Source: an uncultured Paracoccaceae bacterium
GTDB taxonomy: Bacteria > Pseudomonadota > Alphaproteobacteria > Rhodobacterales > Rhodobacteraceae
Assembly (NCBI GenBank): GCA_947499635.1
Contig: CANMPD010000006.1
Span: forward strand, 62,001-126,000
Length of the DNA stretch: 64,000 bases
Direction: 5' to 3'
Below the pieces are notes generated by a model. That model saw only the letters and a list, made by a program, of their open reading frames with translations, searched no databases and was not told where the DNA came from. The number at the start of each line of letters is the position of its first letter. Within the stretch, counting starts at the first letter, position 1. Both the position numbers and the translations under genes were made by a program. Below, one piece after another: positions 35,136-43,192 of this stretch.

Positions 35136-35141
35136 AGATGT

Positions 35142-35175
35142 CCTCGGCACAGAACATATTTTCTGTACCGAGGGT
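35142..35175. terminator. terminator between convergent glucosylglycerate genes
   Basis: CCTCGGCACAGAA (35142-35154) pairs with TTCTGTACCGAGG (35161-35173) with a single mismatch. It lies between the stops of the GH13 gene and gpgS, so it probably works both ways. Confidence 0.8.
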
Positions 35176-35179
35176 TTCG

Positions 35180-36406
35180 TTAGATACTGGCAAACTCATC
35201 TTCATCTGCACTGGCTGCGGATTTGAAGTCATTTAGGAATTGTGGATCAGCCGAATGTACACGGTTCCAGTTTGGAATGAACGGCGTTTCATGTGGGTTC
35301 TCAAGAAACGCCATGCCTGCGGTCATGATATTATTGGCGAACAGTTCGATCATTTTTTCTTCACCGTGACGATCTAGTTTGAGGCCGTTCATCACGGCAT
35401 CATGTTCATAGGATTCCAATAGATCCAAAGCAGAGCGATAGTAGGTGGCTTTTAAGGTTCGGAATACATTGGGCGTAAACACTGTACCGTCAGCCGCTAG
35501 TTTACGAAATAAAGCTTTGCAGATGTCGACGGACATGCGGTTCAAACCAGCTTGAGCATCCTCGGGGCTGATAGATTGGTGTTTGTGGTCATAATTATCG
35601 GCAATTTCCACTTGGCATACGGCTTTGCGCCCTAAATTACGCCACGCTTCGGAGAGGACGCCAATTTCAAGTCCCCAGTCCGATGGAATGCGTAGATCGG
35701 CCAAATGCGTGGCGCGCATGGCCATTTCGCCAGACAGCGGGTAGCGAAAGGAACGTAGGTAATCCAGATAGTCGCGATCGCCAATCGTACGTTTTAGCGA
35801 AATTAGCAGGGGGCTGACCAATAGACGTGATACACGCCCATTTAGCTTTCCACCGCCGATGCGCGCGTAAAACCCTTTGGATAGTTGGTAAGACATGCCA
35901 GGGTGCGCCACGGGGTAGACCAGCCTTGCGAGCATATCACGGCTATATGTGGTGATGTCGCAATCATGAATTGCCACTACAGATGTGTCACCACTGGCAA
36001 GAATATAACCGATGCAGGTCCAGACATTTTTGCCTTTGCCAGCCTCTTGAGGCGCAAGGTCCCACTTGGCGAGACGTTCCCCCAATTCCTGCATACGAGG
36101 GCTGTCGTTCCAAAGCACAATGTGGTCGACGGTAAGTGACGAGAAAAATTTGCGCGCACGGCGAAATTGTTCTTCGGTTGCTTGGTCAAGCCCAATGACG
36201 ATTTTATTCAGGTAAGGAACCTTACTGAGCTCGTCGATAATACCGGCTAATGCAGGGCCTTCGAGTTCTGAATAGAGGCAGGGGAGGATCAGCGTAATTT
36301 TACGGGTCTGTGAAAAGGTCAGGAGTTCGTATTCCAACTCTTCCATTGGACGGCTGCGCAAATTGTGAAACTGGGCAATATTACCATTTTGGTGAAAGTC
36401 AGCCAT
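35180..36406 (-). CDS. gpgS: glucosyl-3-phosphoglycerate synthase (GT81-like)
   Basis: Retaining glycosyltransferase of 408 residues that joins NDP-glucose to 3-phosphoglycerate, the first step to the compatible solute glucosylglycerate. Recognisable are ITLILPCLYSELEGPALAGI, EAGKGKNVWTCIGYILASGD then TSVVAIHDCDITTYSRDML, where DCD is the metal motif, and SGEMAMRATHLADLRIPSDW then GLEIGVLSEA. Such sequences fit the GpgS/MpgS family. I start at 36406 (MADFHQNGN), with AAGGA upstream; this overlaps the phosphatase gene by 8 nt. Mannosyl-3-phosphoglycerate synthesis is the alternative. Confidence 0.85.
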   Translation of the reverse strand: MADFHQNGNIAQFHNLRSRPMEELEYELLTFSQTRKITLILPCLYSELEGPALAGIIDELSKVPYLNKIVIGLDQATEEQFRRARKFFSSLTVDHIVLWNDSPRMQELGERLAKWDLAPQEAGKGKNVWTCIGYILASGDTSVVAIHDCDITTYSRDMLARLVYPVAHPGMSYQLSKGFYARIGGGKLNGRVSRLLVSPLLISLKRTIGDRDYLDYLRSFRYPLSGEMAMRATHLADLRIPSDWGLEIGVLSEAWRNLGRKAVCQVEIADNYDHKHQSISPEDAQAGLNRMSVDICKALFRKLAADGTVFTPNVFRTLKATYYRSALDLLESYEHDAVMNGLKLDRHGEEKMIELFANNIMTAGMAFLENPHETPFIPNWNRVHSADPQFLNDFKSAASADEDEFASI

Positions 36407-37175
36407 GTGGGTGTGATCCTTTATCGTGATCAATTTTGTCTAATATCTGGTTCACAGCCGTCGCCCAGCCAATTGGGCCGCGTTCGGTTGTCCGCAGGAT
36501 TTTGGTCTCATTCGCGAAGGGAGGCATGGCAGGGGCGTGATCGTTTCGGATGACAACGCCCCAATCCGCTGATGCGATCATTTCCGCATCATTGGGGGCA
36601 TCACCCAAAGCGATTGTTGTATTTGCTGTATACTCTTGGGAGATCTGTGCCATTTGATCGGCTTTGGTTGCACCAAATGAAAGCGTTAAAAACCGCCCTC
36701 CGCTTCGCGCTGAGATACCATGTTCTTTCAGAGTCTCTAAGAAAGCGGTTTGTTCATCCGTATTCCCAAGCCATAGCCCTGGTTCGGTGAATTGGCGTTT
36801 TTTGGCAAAATGAGCAGCCGTGTGTGTGAGCCCTGTGGCTGCCGATACCTCGGCGTCGCTCATGTCGCCGAACCCTTTAAACGGTGCATCAAGCAATTCA
36901 AGCACTTGACGTATCTGCTCGTAATCCTCTTTTCCGCTAAATGGGTCCGTCGGTAGAACACAGGCCGCACCATTTTCAACGATCATTGGACTGTCGCCCA
37001 GATCCAGTGCGTGATGTAATGTGATCATTTCCGCAGCTGTTTTGGAGCTGGCAAGTACAAGCATAGCGCCCCGAGACTTTAACCGCGAGATCGCAGGCAA
37101 CGCCGGAGTAAAGCTATATGTATCATGGTCCAGTAACGTACCATCGAGGTCGCTAAAGACAATGAGGCGACCCAT
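36399..37175 (-). CDS. gpgP: glucosyl-/mannosyl-3-phosphoglycerate phosphatase
   Basis: HAD-superfamily Cof/MPGP-type phosphatase of 258 residues that removes phosphate from glucosyl-3-phosphoglycerate. Motif I is IVFSDLDGTLLDHDTYSF, motif II lies in MLVLASSKTAAEMI, and motif IV is TIALGDAPNDAEMIASADWG. IVENGAACVLPTDPF and the C2-cap segments are as in YedP/MPGP proteins. It is the first gene of the pair with gpgS and overlaps it, which supports its place in glucosylglycerate synthesis. Confidence 0.85.
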   Translation of the reverse strand: MGRLIVFSDLDGTLLDHDTYSFTPALPAISRLKSRGAMLVLASSKTAAEMITLHHALDLGDSPMIVENGAACVLPTDPFSGKEDYEQIRQVLELLDAPFKGFGDMSDAEVSAATGLTHTAAHFAKKRQFTEPGLWLGNTDEQTAFLETLKEHGISARSGGRFLTLSFGATKADQMAQISQEYTANTTIALGDAPNDAEMIASADWGVVIRNDHAPAMPPFANETKILRTTERGPIGWATAVNQILDKIDHDKGSHPHG

Positions 37176-37261
37176 GCAGGCCTCCTATTTTAGTATCCTT
37201 GAAGGTCTAAGCTAGAGAGGAAATACTATTCGGGGAACCGGTGTTCCGAGAAAAATAAGTA

Positions 37262-37287
37262 AAAAAATAGATTAGTCTATTTTTTAA
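37262..37287 (-). terminator. terminator of the MarR gene
   Basis: AAAAAATAGA (37263-37272) and TCTATTTTTT (37277-37286) form a 10-bp A/T-rich stem around TTAG, leaving a T-run on the minus strand. It lies about 40 nt past the MarR stop. Confidence 0.6.
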
Positions 37288-37323
37288 TCGATTAGGGGTG
37301 TTTTGAACGTCCTGCAATATAGC

Positions 37324-37776
37324 TCATTCACCGGCCAAGGCTTCTAAGCGGTTCAAAACGCGGGTAAATACCTCAGCTTCGGTATGGTCCATACAGGCGT
37401 GCAATGTAGTGTGATAATTTTGCATGCTTGGATCTACATTTGCCAAAATGGCATGCCCGCTAGGGGTAAGGGTAAGGCGCTGTACGCGTTGATCTATCTT
37501 GTCGCGCTTACATTTGATCAATCTCGCCGCAATAAGCTGTTTGGTGGTGCGGCTCATCATACCTTTATCCATATCACTGGCCTGCACCAAATCCACGGCT
37601 CGTGATGTGCCTCGTTCGCGCAGTAAGGAAAGAACACGCCATTGGGTCAGCGTTATATCTCCGGCTTCGGCCAAAATACGGGTCGCTTGTGATGATATCC
37701 GTGCATGCACGCGGGCTATACGATGCGTTGGATGATCAGTTTGTAGAGCGTTATGGGGTTTTGTTTGATGTGGCAC
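37324..37776 (-). CDS. MarR-family transcriptional regulator
   Basis: Winged-helix repressor of 150 residues. The DNA-binding part is DITLTQWRVLSLLRERGTSR, AVDLVQASDMDKGMMSRTTK then QLIAARLIKCKRDKIDQRVQ, ending in RLTLTPSGHAIL, the MarR wing. It stands alone; the nearest genes are gpgP downstream and galU upstream on the same strand, each behind its own terminator. Ligand and targets are unknown. Confidence 0.9.
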   Translation of the reverse strand: MPHQTKPHNALQTDHPTHRIARVHARISSQATRILAEAGDITLTQWRVLSLLRERGTSRAVDLVQASDMDKGMMSRTTKQLIAARLIKCKRDKIDQRVQRLTLTPSGHAILANVDPSMQNYHTTLHACMDHTEAEVFTRVLNRLEALAGE

Positions 37777-37929
37777 AGATCATGTCTTTATTTGTAATTT
37801 TAAGTCATAATTTGGCAAAATTTGCTTGCTGTCAATCATTGTCATAAAAACACATGTTGGATTGAAAACGCGGCGACAAAGATGAAGGGTGTTTTTACCA
37901 CGTATGGTTCGTTTAAGCCGAGACGCAGC

Positions 37930-37957
37930 AAAAGAGCAGACTTGCGCCCGCTCTTTT
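37930..37957 (-). terminator. terminator of galU
   Basis: AAAAGAGC (37930-37937) and GCTCTTTT (37950-37957) form an 8-bp stem around a 12-nt loop. It lies 23 nt after the galU stop on the minus strand, with T residues on the distal side. Confidence 0.65.
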
Positions 37958-37979
37958 TAATATCATCATTAAAGCTGTC

Positions 37980-38864
37980 TTAGGTGGCTTGCTCGACGGT
38001 CTGATCTAAGTAGGCTGAAAGGTCATCTCGTAGATCATCACGCGCTAGGGCAAAGGCAACGGTCGCTTGCAGAAAACCTGCTTTTGACCCGCAATCGAAA
38101 CGATGACCTTTGAAACGATAACCGTAAACATCACCATTTCCCTTGAGTTCCGCGGCAATTGCATCGGTTAGCTGAATTTCTCCACCAGCGCCTGACTTCA
38201 TGGTGTGAAGGTTTTTCATAACGGAGGGTGTTAAAATGTAACGCCCAATGACAGCAAGATTAGAAGGTGCTTCGCCTTCTGGAGGTTTTTCAACCATGCC
38301 ATTAATGGACACTATTTCTCCCTTGTCCTCTTTTACATCAAGCACACCATAAGACGACGCTTTTTCTTTAGGAACTTCCATTGCGGCAACCATATTGCCG
38401 CCAGTTTCTTCGTAAGCTTCAACCATCTGCTGTAAGCAAGGTTTTTCTGCCGCGATAACATCATCGGGTAGAATGACGGCAAAAGGTTCGTCAGCAATCA
38501 AGCGACGGGCACACCAAACCGCGTGCCCCAGACCCAAAGCTTGGTGTTGACGGATGTAAGCAATCGCACCAGAATCCATATTTGTATCCTGCAGAGTTTG
38601 CAGCAGCGCGTCTTTCCCTTTTTTACGGAGTTCCTGTTCCAGAACGGGAGAGTGATCAAAGTAGTCTTCAAGCGCGCCTTTGCCGCGTGATGTGACAAAG
38701 ATAAACTCTTTGATACCTGCTGCGCGGGCTTCGTCGATTGCGTATTGTACCAAAGGCCGGTCGACCAAAGTCATGATTTCTTTAGGCACGGATTTTGTCG
38801 CGGGGAGGAAGCGTGTCCCCAAGCCCGCAACAGGAAAAATTGCTTTGGTTACTTTTTTGCGCAT
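37980..38864 (-). CDS. galU: UTP-glucose-1-phosphate uridylyltransferase
   Basis: Makes UDP-glucose from glucose 1-phosphate and UTP, for polysaccharide and possibly glucosylglycerate synthesis. The 294-residue protein begins MRKKVTKAIFPVAGLGTRFL then PATKSVPKEIMTLVDRPLVQ, the nucleotide-binding signature of bacterial GalU. GLGHAVWCARRLIADEPFAV then ILPDDVI, and GMVEKPPEGEAPSNLAVIGR then YILTPSV, complete the family pattern. FDCGSKAGFLQATVAFAL is the C-terminal signature. Monocistronic by context. Confidence 0.95.
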   Translation of the reverse strand: MRKKVTKAIFPVAGLGTRFLPATKSVPKEIMTLVDRPLVQYAIDEARAAGIKEFIFVTSRGKGALEDYFDHSPVLEQELRKKGKDALLQTLQDTNMDSGAIAYIRQHQALGLGHAVWCARRLIADEPFAVILPDDVIAAEKPCLQQMVEAYEETGGNMVAAMEVPKEKASSYGVLDVKEDKGEIVSINGMVEKPPEGEAPSNLAVIGRYILTPSVMKNLHTMKSGAGGEIQLTDAIAAELKGNGDVYGYRFKGHRFDCGSKAGFLQATVAFALARDDLRDDLSAYLDQTVEQAT

Positions 38865-38999
38865 GACGTTCTCCGCTTAAAAAAATTTCTGGATTAGATG
38901 TTTATATGCTTTCAGTAAGTGGCTCGTATGACAAGGCTGTGTAAGTCTTTGGGCAGTTTGTGGTCTGGAAAGGATGTTGCTGTCTCGCGGAGCGTTTTA

Positions 39000-39539
39000 C
39001 TATGCGACCTTTTTTCCTCTTAAGTATTTTAACAGGTTTTCAGGTGAGCTTTCCCCATAAGGGTCTTCGCTGTGATTATCGTCACGCCCTGGCTCTTCAA
39101 AGACGAGTTCAACGACGCCGTCGTCAATAATCGCAGCATAACGCCAGGATCGCATGCCGAAACCATAGTTGTCTTTGGAGACTAGCATGCCAACCTTACG
39201 GGTAAATTCACCTGATCCGTCAGGGATAACTTTGATGTTTTTGATACCCTGCATTTCGGCCCATTTATTCATGACAAAACTGTCGTTGACAGACATGCAA
39301 TAGATGTCGTCGATGCCATGGGACCTGAATTCATCAAATCCGTTTTCAAACTCGGGCAATTGATAATCAGAGCATGTTGGTGTGAAGGCACCGGGTAGGG
39401 AAAACAGTACAACACGTTTGCCTGCAAAATAATCCGAGGTTGTTCTATCTTGCCAACGGAAAGGGTTCGCTCCTTCGATGCTGTCGTCACGAATACGTGT
39501 GCGAAATGTGACATCGGGGAGTTTTTGGCCAGTAAACAT
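39000..39539 (-). CDS. peroxiredoxin (Prx5-type)
   Basis: Thiol peroxidase of 179 residues that reduces hydrogen peroxide and organic peroxides. The peroxidatic Cys lies in FSLPGAFTPTCSDYQLPEFE, preceded by FAGKRVVL; SVNDSFVMNKWAEMQGIKNI and the Arg-containing GFGMRSWRYAAIIDDGVVEL are typical of Prx5/AhpE-like proteins. No glutaredoxin domain is fused. The C-terminus (HSEDPYGESSPENLLKYL) is as in proteobacterial homologues. Upstream is a long A/T-rich region with no obvious OxyR site that I can assert. Confidence 0.92.
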   Translation of the reverse strand: MFTGQKLPDVTFRTRIRDDSIEGANPFRWQDRTTSDYFAGKRVVLFSLPGAFTPTCSDYQLPEFENGFDEFRSHGIDDIYCMSVNDSFVMNKWAEMQGIKNIKVIPDGSGEFTRKVGMLVSKDNYGFGMRSWRYAAIIDDGVVELVFEEPGRDDNHSEDPYGESSPENLLKYLRGKKVA

Positions 39540-39892
39540 TGCTGATCCTCAATTGTTCTTTAGATTTTCGAGCTTGTTTTACATCAATCATTGTAAATAA
39601 CTCGTGATAATAATTTCACTCTAATACAATATGATACATGAATTAAACTTATTGTTTCAGGATGCACGGGGATCGTTGAAGACTGATCGTTCTGTCCTTG
39701 TACGTGTACACTAATGCGGGTGGTTTACTTGATTAATATACCAATAAATTGCATTTTGTGAGTGTGTAAGGCGAGGCGTGAAAATCAAAATTGATTATGT
39801 GCAAAAGCCACAAAGTGAATTTAACGGTCTAGGATGGATGAGTCGGGTAAAATAAGGGCTGTAGCCGGTGTTGTTTGTGGTTATGAAACATT
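39540..39892. other. A/T-rich intergenic region
   Basis: 353 nt between the divergent peroxiredoxin and rRNA methyltransferase genes. It is richer in A+T than the surroundings and contains several promoter-like TATAAT relatives but no ORF, RNA gene or palindrome I would defend. Confidence 0.4.
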
Positions 39893-41014
39893 ATGAATGA
39901 TGAACACCGTTTCGAGATATTTTTGACTGTTCCGCCAGGTTTGGAACCGATTCTACTCCAGGAAGTGAAAGAGCTAGGTTTCCCAGACCCTAAGCAATCT
40001 GTCGGAGGGGTAACCTTTGAGGGCAATTGGTCTGAGGTGTGGCGTGCGAACCTTCTGGTACGTGGGGCAACACGCGTGCTTGCACGTATTGGATCATTTC
40101 GTGCGTTCCATTTGGCGCAATTGGATAAGCGTGCGCGCAAATTCCCATGGAATGATGTTTTGCGTAAAGATGTGCCGGTGCGGGTTGAAGTTACGACCAA
40201 TAAGAAATCTAAGATTTATCATGCTGGCGCAGCCTCCCAGCGTGTTGAGCGGGCACTTACTGAGACTATGGGAATGCAGGTCGCAGCAGATGCGGATGTC
40301 ACTGTCAAACTGCGTATTGATGACAACAACTGTATCTTCAGCGTCGATACATCAGGGGAGCCTCTTCATAAGCGAGGTTATAAAGCGGCTGTTGGTAAGG
40401 CTCCTATGCGTGAGACACTTGCAGCCCTGTTCCTGAAAAGTTGTGGATATACAGGACATGAGCCCGTTTTGGATCCGATGTGCGGCTCGGGAACCTTCAT
40501 GATTGAGGCGGCTGAAATCGCGGCGGGACTGGCGCCGGGACGCGAACGATCTTTTGCATTTGAAAAGTTGGCAACATTCGATGCGCAGGCATGGCAACAG
40601 ATGAAGGCGGATTTGCCCCCTATGCAGGTGCCAGCGCATCGATTTTGGGGATCTGACCGTAATGTCGGCGCGATTGAAAACGCGATAGCAAACGCGACAT
40701 CTGCTGGAGTGTTTGAAAGCTGCGTGTTGCAGCAAATCGCGATCAGTGACCGTGAACGTCCAGAAGGAGACCCGGGTTTAGTGATGATAAACCCGCCTTA
40801 CGGTGCGCGGATTGGTAATAAAAAGCTCTTGTTCGCACTTTATGCCGCCGTTGGACAGGTCTTGAAGACACGGTTTTCTGGTTGGCGGGTTGGCATTGTC
40901 ACAAGCGATGCCCAGTTGGTACGTGCAACGCAATTGCCTTTTCTTCCTACAGGAACATCAATTGATCATGGCGGCCTGAGAGTTAAGCTCTATAAAACGG
41001 ATCCATTGCCATAA
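39893..41014 (+). CDS. THUMP-domain 23S rRNA guanine-N2 methyltransferase (RlmL N-half type)
   Basis: SAM-dependent RNA methyltransferase of 373 residues (COG0116 type). It begins with a THUMP RNA-binding region (FEIFLTVPPGLEPILLQEVK, SFRAFHLAQLDKRARKFPW), then a Rossmann methylase with GYTGHEPVLDPMCGSGTFMI (motif I) and VMINPPYGARIGNKK (NPPY catalytic motif). The related E. coli RlmL is twice as long because it has a second methylase; this is the single-domain form common in alphaproteobacteria. HKRGYKAAVGKAPMRETLAA is also conserved. Confidence 0.92.
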   Translation: MNDEHRFEIFLTVPPGLEPILLQEVKELGFPDPKQSVGGVTFEGNWSEVWRANLLVRGATRVLARIGSFRAFHLAQLDKRARKFPWNDVLRKDVPVRVEVTTNKKSKIYHAGAASQRVERALTETMGMQVAADADVTVKLRIDDNNCIFSVDTSGEPLHKRGYKAAVGKAPMRETLAALFLKSCGYTGHEPVLDPMCGSGTFMIEAAEIAAGLAPGRERSFAFEKLATFDAQAWQQMKADLPPMQVPAHRFWGSDRNVGAIENAIANATSAGVFESCVLQQIAISDRERPEGDPGLVMINPPYGARIGNKKLLFALYAAVGQVLKTRFSGWRVGIVTSDAQLVRATQLPFLPTGTSIDHGGLRVKLYKTDPLP

Positions 41015-41027
41015 TCGCCTTCCGTCA

Positions 41028-41057
41028 ATTTATGCGCGTTGCTTCGCGCGCATAAAT
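41028..41057. terminator. convergent hairpin
   Basis: ATTTATGCGCG (41028-41038) pairs with CGCGCATAAAT (41047-41057) around TTGCTTCG. The stem includes the stop codon of the DgoK-like gene and lies 14 nt after the methyltransferase stop. There is no long T-run, so termination is only moderately likely. Confidence 0.5.
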
Positions 41058-41857
41058 CCTAATAGGGTCATTTGTGTTTCATCGACTTGTGTGACGGGTA
41101 TTGCGAGGCTGTCAAACGCCATACGGTAGGGTGCAGCATGATCGTTTGATGTTATCATTGCGATATTCTGTCCCAACCAATAGGGGCGGGCAGCTGCAAA
41201 CTCAGCGCCTAGGCAAACACCCCACAGACGACTGTATGCTTGAGAGGCACTGATACGTTTCAGTGCGTATTGCGATTGTAACTCCGTTAAGCGCGAGGCG
41301 AGTGTTTCTGGGCGTGATAGCGTGTCTTGTAAGGCATTAGTGAGCTGTGCGCCGTCAATTTGCGGAATAGAAGCCGACCATTGGTTTTCTATGATTGCTT
41401 CCGTCGAAAAAGATTGAAAGCTGATGATTTCCTCTGCACTGGCTTGGACCCATTGGTTTGGTTGTCCCGGCAGAAAAATAACACCATCCCAATTCTTATT
41501 TAAGCTGAGATAGGCGTCACAACGCATTGTTCCACCAGCCAACAGGCTAAAAGGTTGTTCTTGAAGCAGTGAGGGTAAACTCATGATATGGGTTTTCTGA
41601 TCCCCACCAATCTGTCTAGGACATAATTGCGCTGGTTTATACGGCAGAGAATGAGTGACTGCATCTGGCATACCACTCACGACTATATCCGCCTCGGGGT
41701 ATAAATCCTGAACATCTTGCAAGGTTGTCTCAGTTGCGGGTTCGGTTGCAACCTGTTCTGAGCACATTTGCCAGACACGTCCGCGCTTGTGAGTGGAAAC
41801 GGGATGGGGAATCTCAAAGGCGACCCATGTAGGCTCCGTGGTGTCAGGCTTAGACAT
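41030..41857 (-). CDS. DgoK-like (2-dehydro-3-deoxygalactonokinase family) protein lacking the phosphate loop
   Basis: 275-residue relative of KDGal kinase. The C-terminal two thirds match DgoK: WDGVIFLPGQPNQWVQASAE, EIISFQSFSTEAI, LSRPETLASRLTELQSQYAL, SRLWGVCLGAEFAAARPYWL and GQNIAMITSNDHAAPY. In the family the N-terminus carries a DWGTSxxR phosphate-1 loop of the actin-like fold; here it is WVAFEIPHPVSTHKRGRVWQ, so the Asp, Gly and Thr are lost. It is therefore either a non-catalytic paralogue or a strongly diverged enzyme. No dgoA or galactonate genes adjoin it. Confidence 0.72.
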   Translation of the reverse strand: MSKPDTTEPTWVAFEIPHPVSTHKRGRVWQMCSEQVATEPATETTLQDVQDLYPEADIVVSGMPDAVTHSLPYKPAQLCPRQIGGDQKTHIMSLPSLLQEQPFSLLAGGTMRCDAYLSLNKNWDGVIFLPGQPNQWVQASAEEIISFQSFSTEAIIENQWSASIPQIDGAQLTNALQDTLSRPETLASRLTELQSQYALKRISASQAYSRLWGVCLGAEFAAARPYWLGQNIAMITSNDHAAPYRMAFDSLAIPVTQVDETQMTLLGFMRAKQRA

Positions 41858-42176
41858 TCGCTTTATCCCTTTATACCCAAGTGCGTGACCGACGTTTTGT
41901 TGGCCTATTGCCGTATCCCAGCGGGAAATTCAACTCCGTGGTATGGTGCAACTATTCTCTTGAGTGGATCGCTACCCCTATTGGCCTGAGATCTATTCGC
42001 GACATTTGTATATATATCTCTCAGCAGAGCTAAAATTATCAATTTCAAATCTGCTGGGTGTGAAATTGCCGTGATAATCTATAATCTATAATTTATGTGA
42101 AGCATTGTTCGTGATTCATAGTGGGCTTTAATCAAGCAAGGTCGCCGAATGTGTTCAACGTGCAGAAAGAGAGTTC
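41858..42176. other. intergenic region upstream of the AraC gene
   Basis: 319 nt between divergent genes. Apart from a three-copy heptamer (listed separately) and A/T-rich promoter-like sequence I see no ORF or RNA gene. Confidence 0.4.
42074..42094 (+). repeat. three tandem 7-bp repeats (ATAATCT)
   Basis: ATAATCT, ATAATCT, ATAATTT follow each other without spacers about 80 nt upstream of the AraC-family gene. Each copy contains a -10-like TATAATC. They could be an autoregulatory operator array or simple repetitive promoter DNA. Confidence 0.5.
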
Positions 42177-43184
42177 ATGTCACACGGAGTTAAGCCTTAT
42201 GATGGCGTTTATGCGCAAAATCTCGCACGGCGACTTGTGACGGATGGGTATAAAGCCGAAGAGGTTTTGGCGACGGTGTCAAACCCAAAGGAATTTCTGG
42301 AAAGTGAAGCGCTGCGATTGTCGATGTATCAGCATGCGGCATTTCTTGAACACGTTGTCAGAATTACCAAAAATGATTTGATTGGCGTTGAATTCTCCTC
42401 ATCGCAAGATCTACTCGAAAGTGGTCTCACAGGGTATTTGGCTCAAGCCTCTGCAACTGTACAAGACGCTTTTCAGCGGTTGGCTGATTTTGGATCTCTC
42501 TACAGGCAAGCGGTTGCCATTAAACTAGAGCTAACCAGCGAAGGTGGACTGGTGACTTGGGGTTATGATGGGGCGCATAACCTACCTTTACCACAATGTG
42601 CTGAATTTACGGCAGGCGTTCTACTGCGATCCCTTTCCGCTTGGGCAGGCGTCGAAATCCAGCCACAAGAATTGGCTTTTCGTCACTGTCGAACGCGCAA
42701 TATTGCGGCGTTGACAGAAGCTTATGGGGTGAGGCCGAAATTTAGGGGCGGGCGAAACTATATGCGTTTTTCTGAAAAAACGCTTGCTACACCGCTTTTA
42801 ACACATGACCCAAAGTTACTTGGGATCCTTCTGGATCATGCGAATTTAAAAGCACGACAAAGTAGATTAGATAACGATGAAATCGTTGTGGCTGTTGAAA
42901 ACAAAATTATCGAAATGCTGCCTGAAGGGCGCGCAGCCTTATCAAACATCGCGCGAGAAATGGGGATGAGCCCACGTACTCTTTCGCGACGCTTAGCCGA
43001 TGAAGGCAGCGGCTTTTTTGAAATTCTCGAAGGTGTGCGTCGTGCACTGTCTTTTAGCTATTTAAAAGACAGTGACTTAACCGTAGGGCAGGTGGCCCAG
43101 TTCCTAGGATACTCTAGCCTGAGCAGTTTTAACGACGCGTTCAAGCGCTGGACCGGTGTGAGCCCAAGCAAGTACCGATCTTAA
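42177..43184 (+). CDS. AraC-family transcriptional regulator (Arabinose_bd domain type)
   Basis: 335-residue regulator. The N-terminal two thirds (from about LGVEFSSSQDLLESGLTG onward) match the Arabinose_bd/OruR-like sensory domain, including FTAGVLLRSLSAWAGVEIQP and LAFRHCRTRNIAALTEAYGV. The C-terminal AraC DNA-binding domain reads IAREMGMSPRTLSRRLADEG and VGQVAQFLGYSSLSSFNDAF then KRWTGVSPSKYR. Target genes are not apparent; it is flanked by the DgoK-like gene (divergent) and tamB (convergent). Confidence 0.92.
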   Translation: MSHGVKPYDGVYAQNLARRLVTDGYKAEEVLATVSNPKEFLESEALRLSMYQHAAFLEHVVRITKNDLIGVEFSSSQDLLESGLTGYLAQASATVQDAFQRLADFGSLYRQAVAIKLELTSEGGLVTWGYDGAHNLPLPQCAEFTAGVLLRSLSAWAGVEIQPQELAFRHCRTRNIAALTEAYGVRPKFRGGRNYMRFSEKTLATPLLTHDPKLLGILLDHANLKARQSRLDNDEIVVAVENKIIEMLPEGRAALSNIAREMGMSPRTLSRRLADEGSGFFEILEGVRRALSFSYLKDSDLTVGQVAQFLGYSSLSSFNDAFKRWTGVSPSKYRS

Positions 43185-43192
43185 CGGGTGTA

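Noticed and set aside
39540-39640. TGATCC near the peroxiredoxin start as a third RpoE promoter
   Set aside because: It is on the plus strand, pointing away from the peroxiredoxin gene, and 18 nt later there is no TAA.
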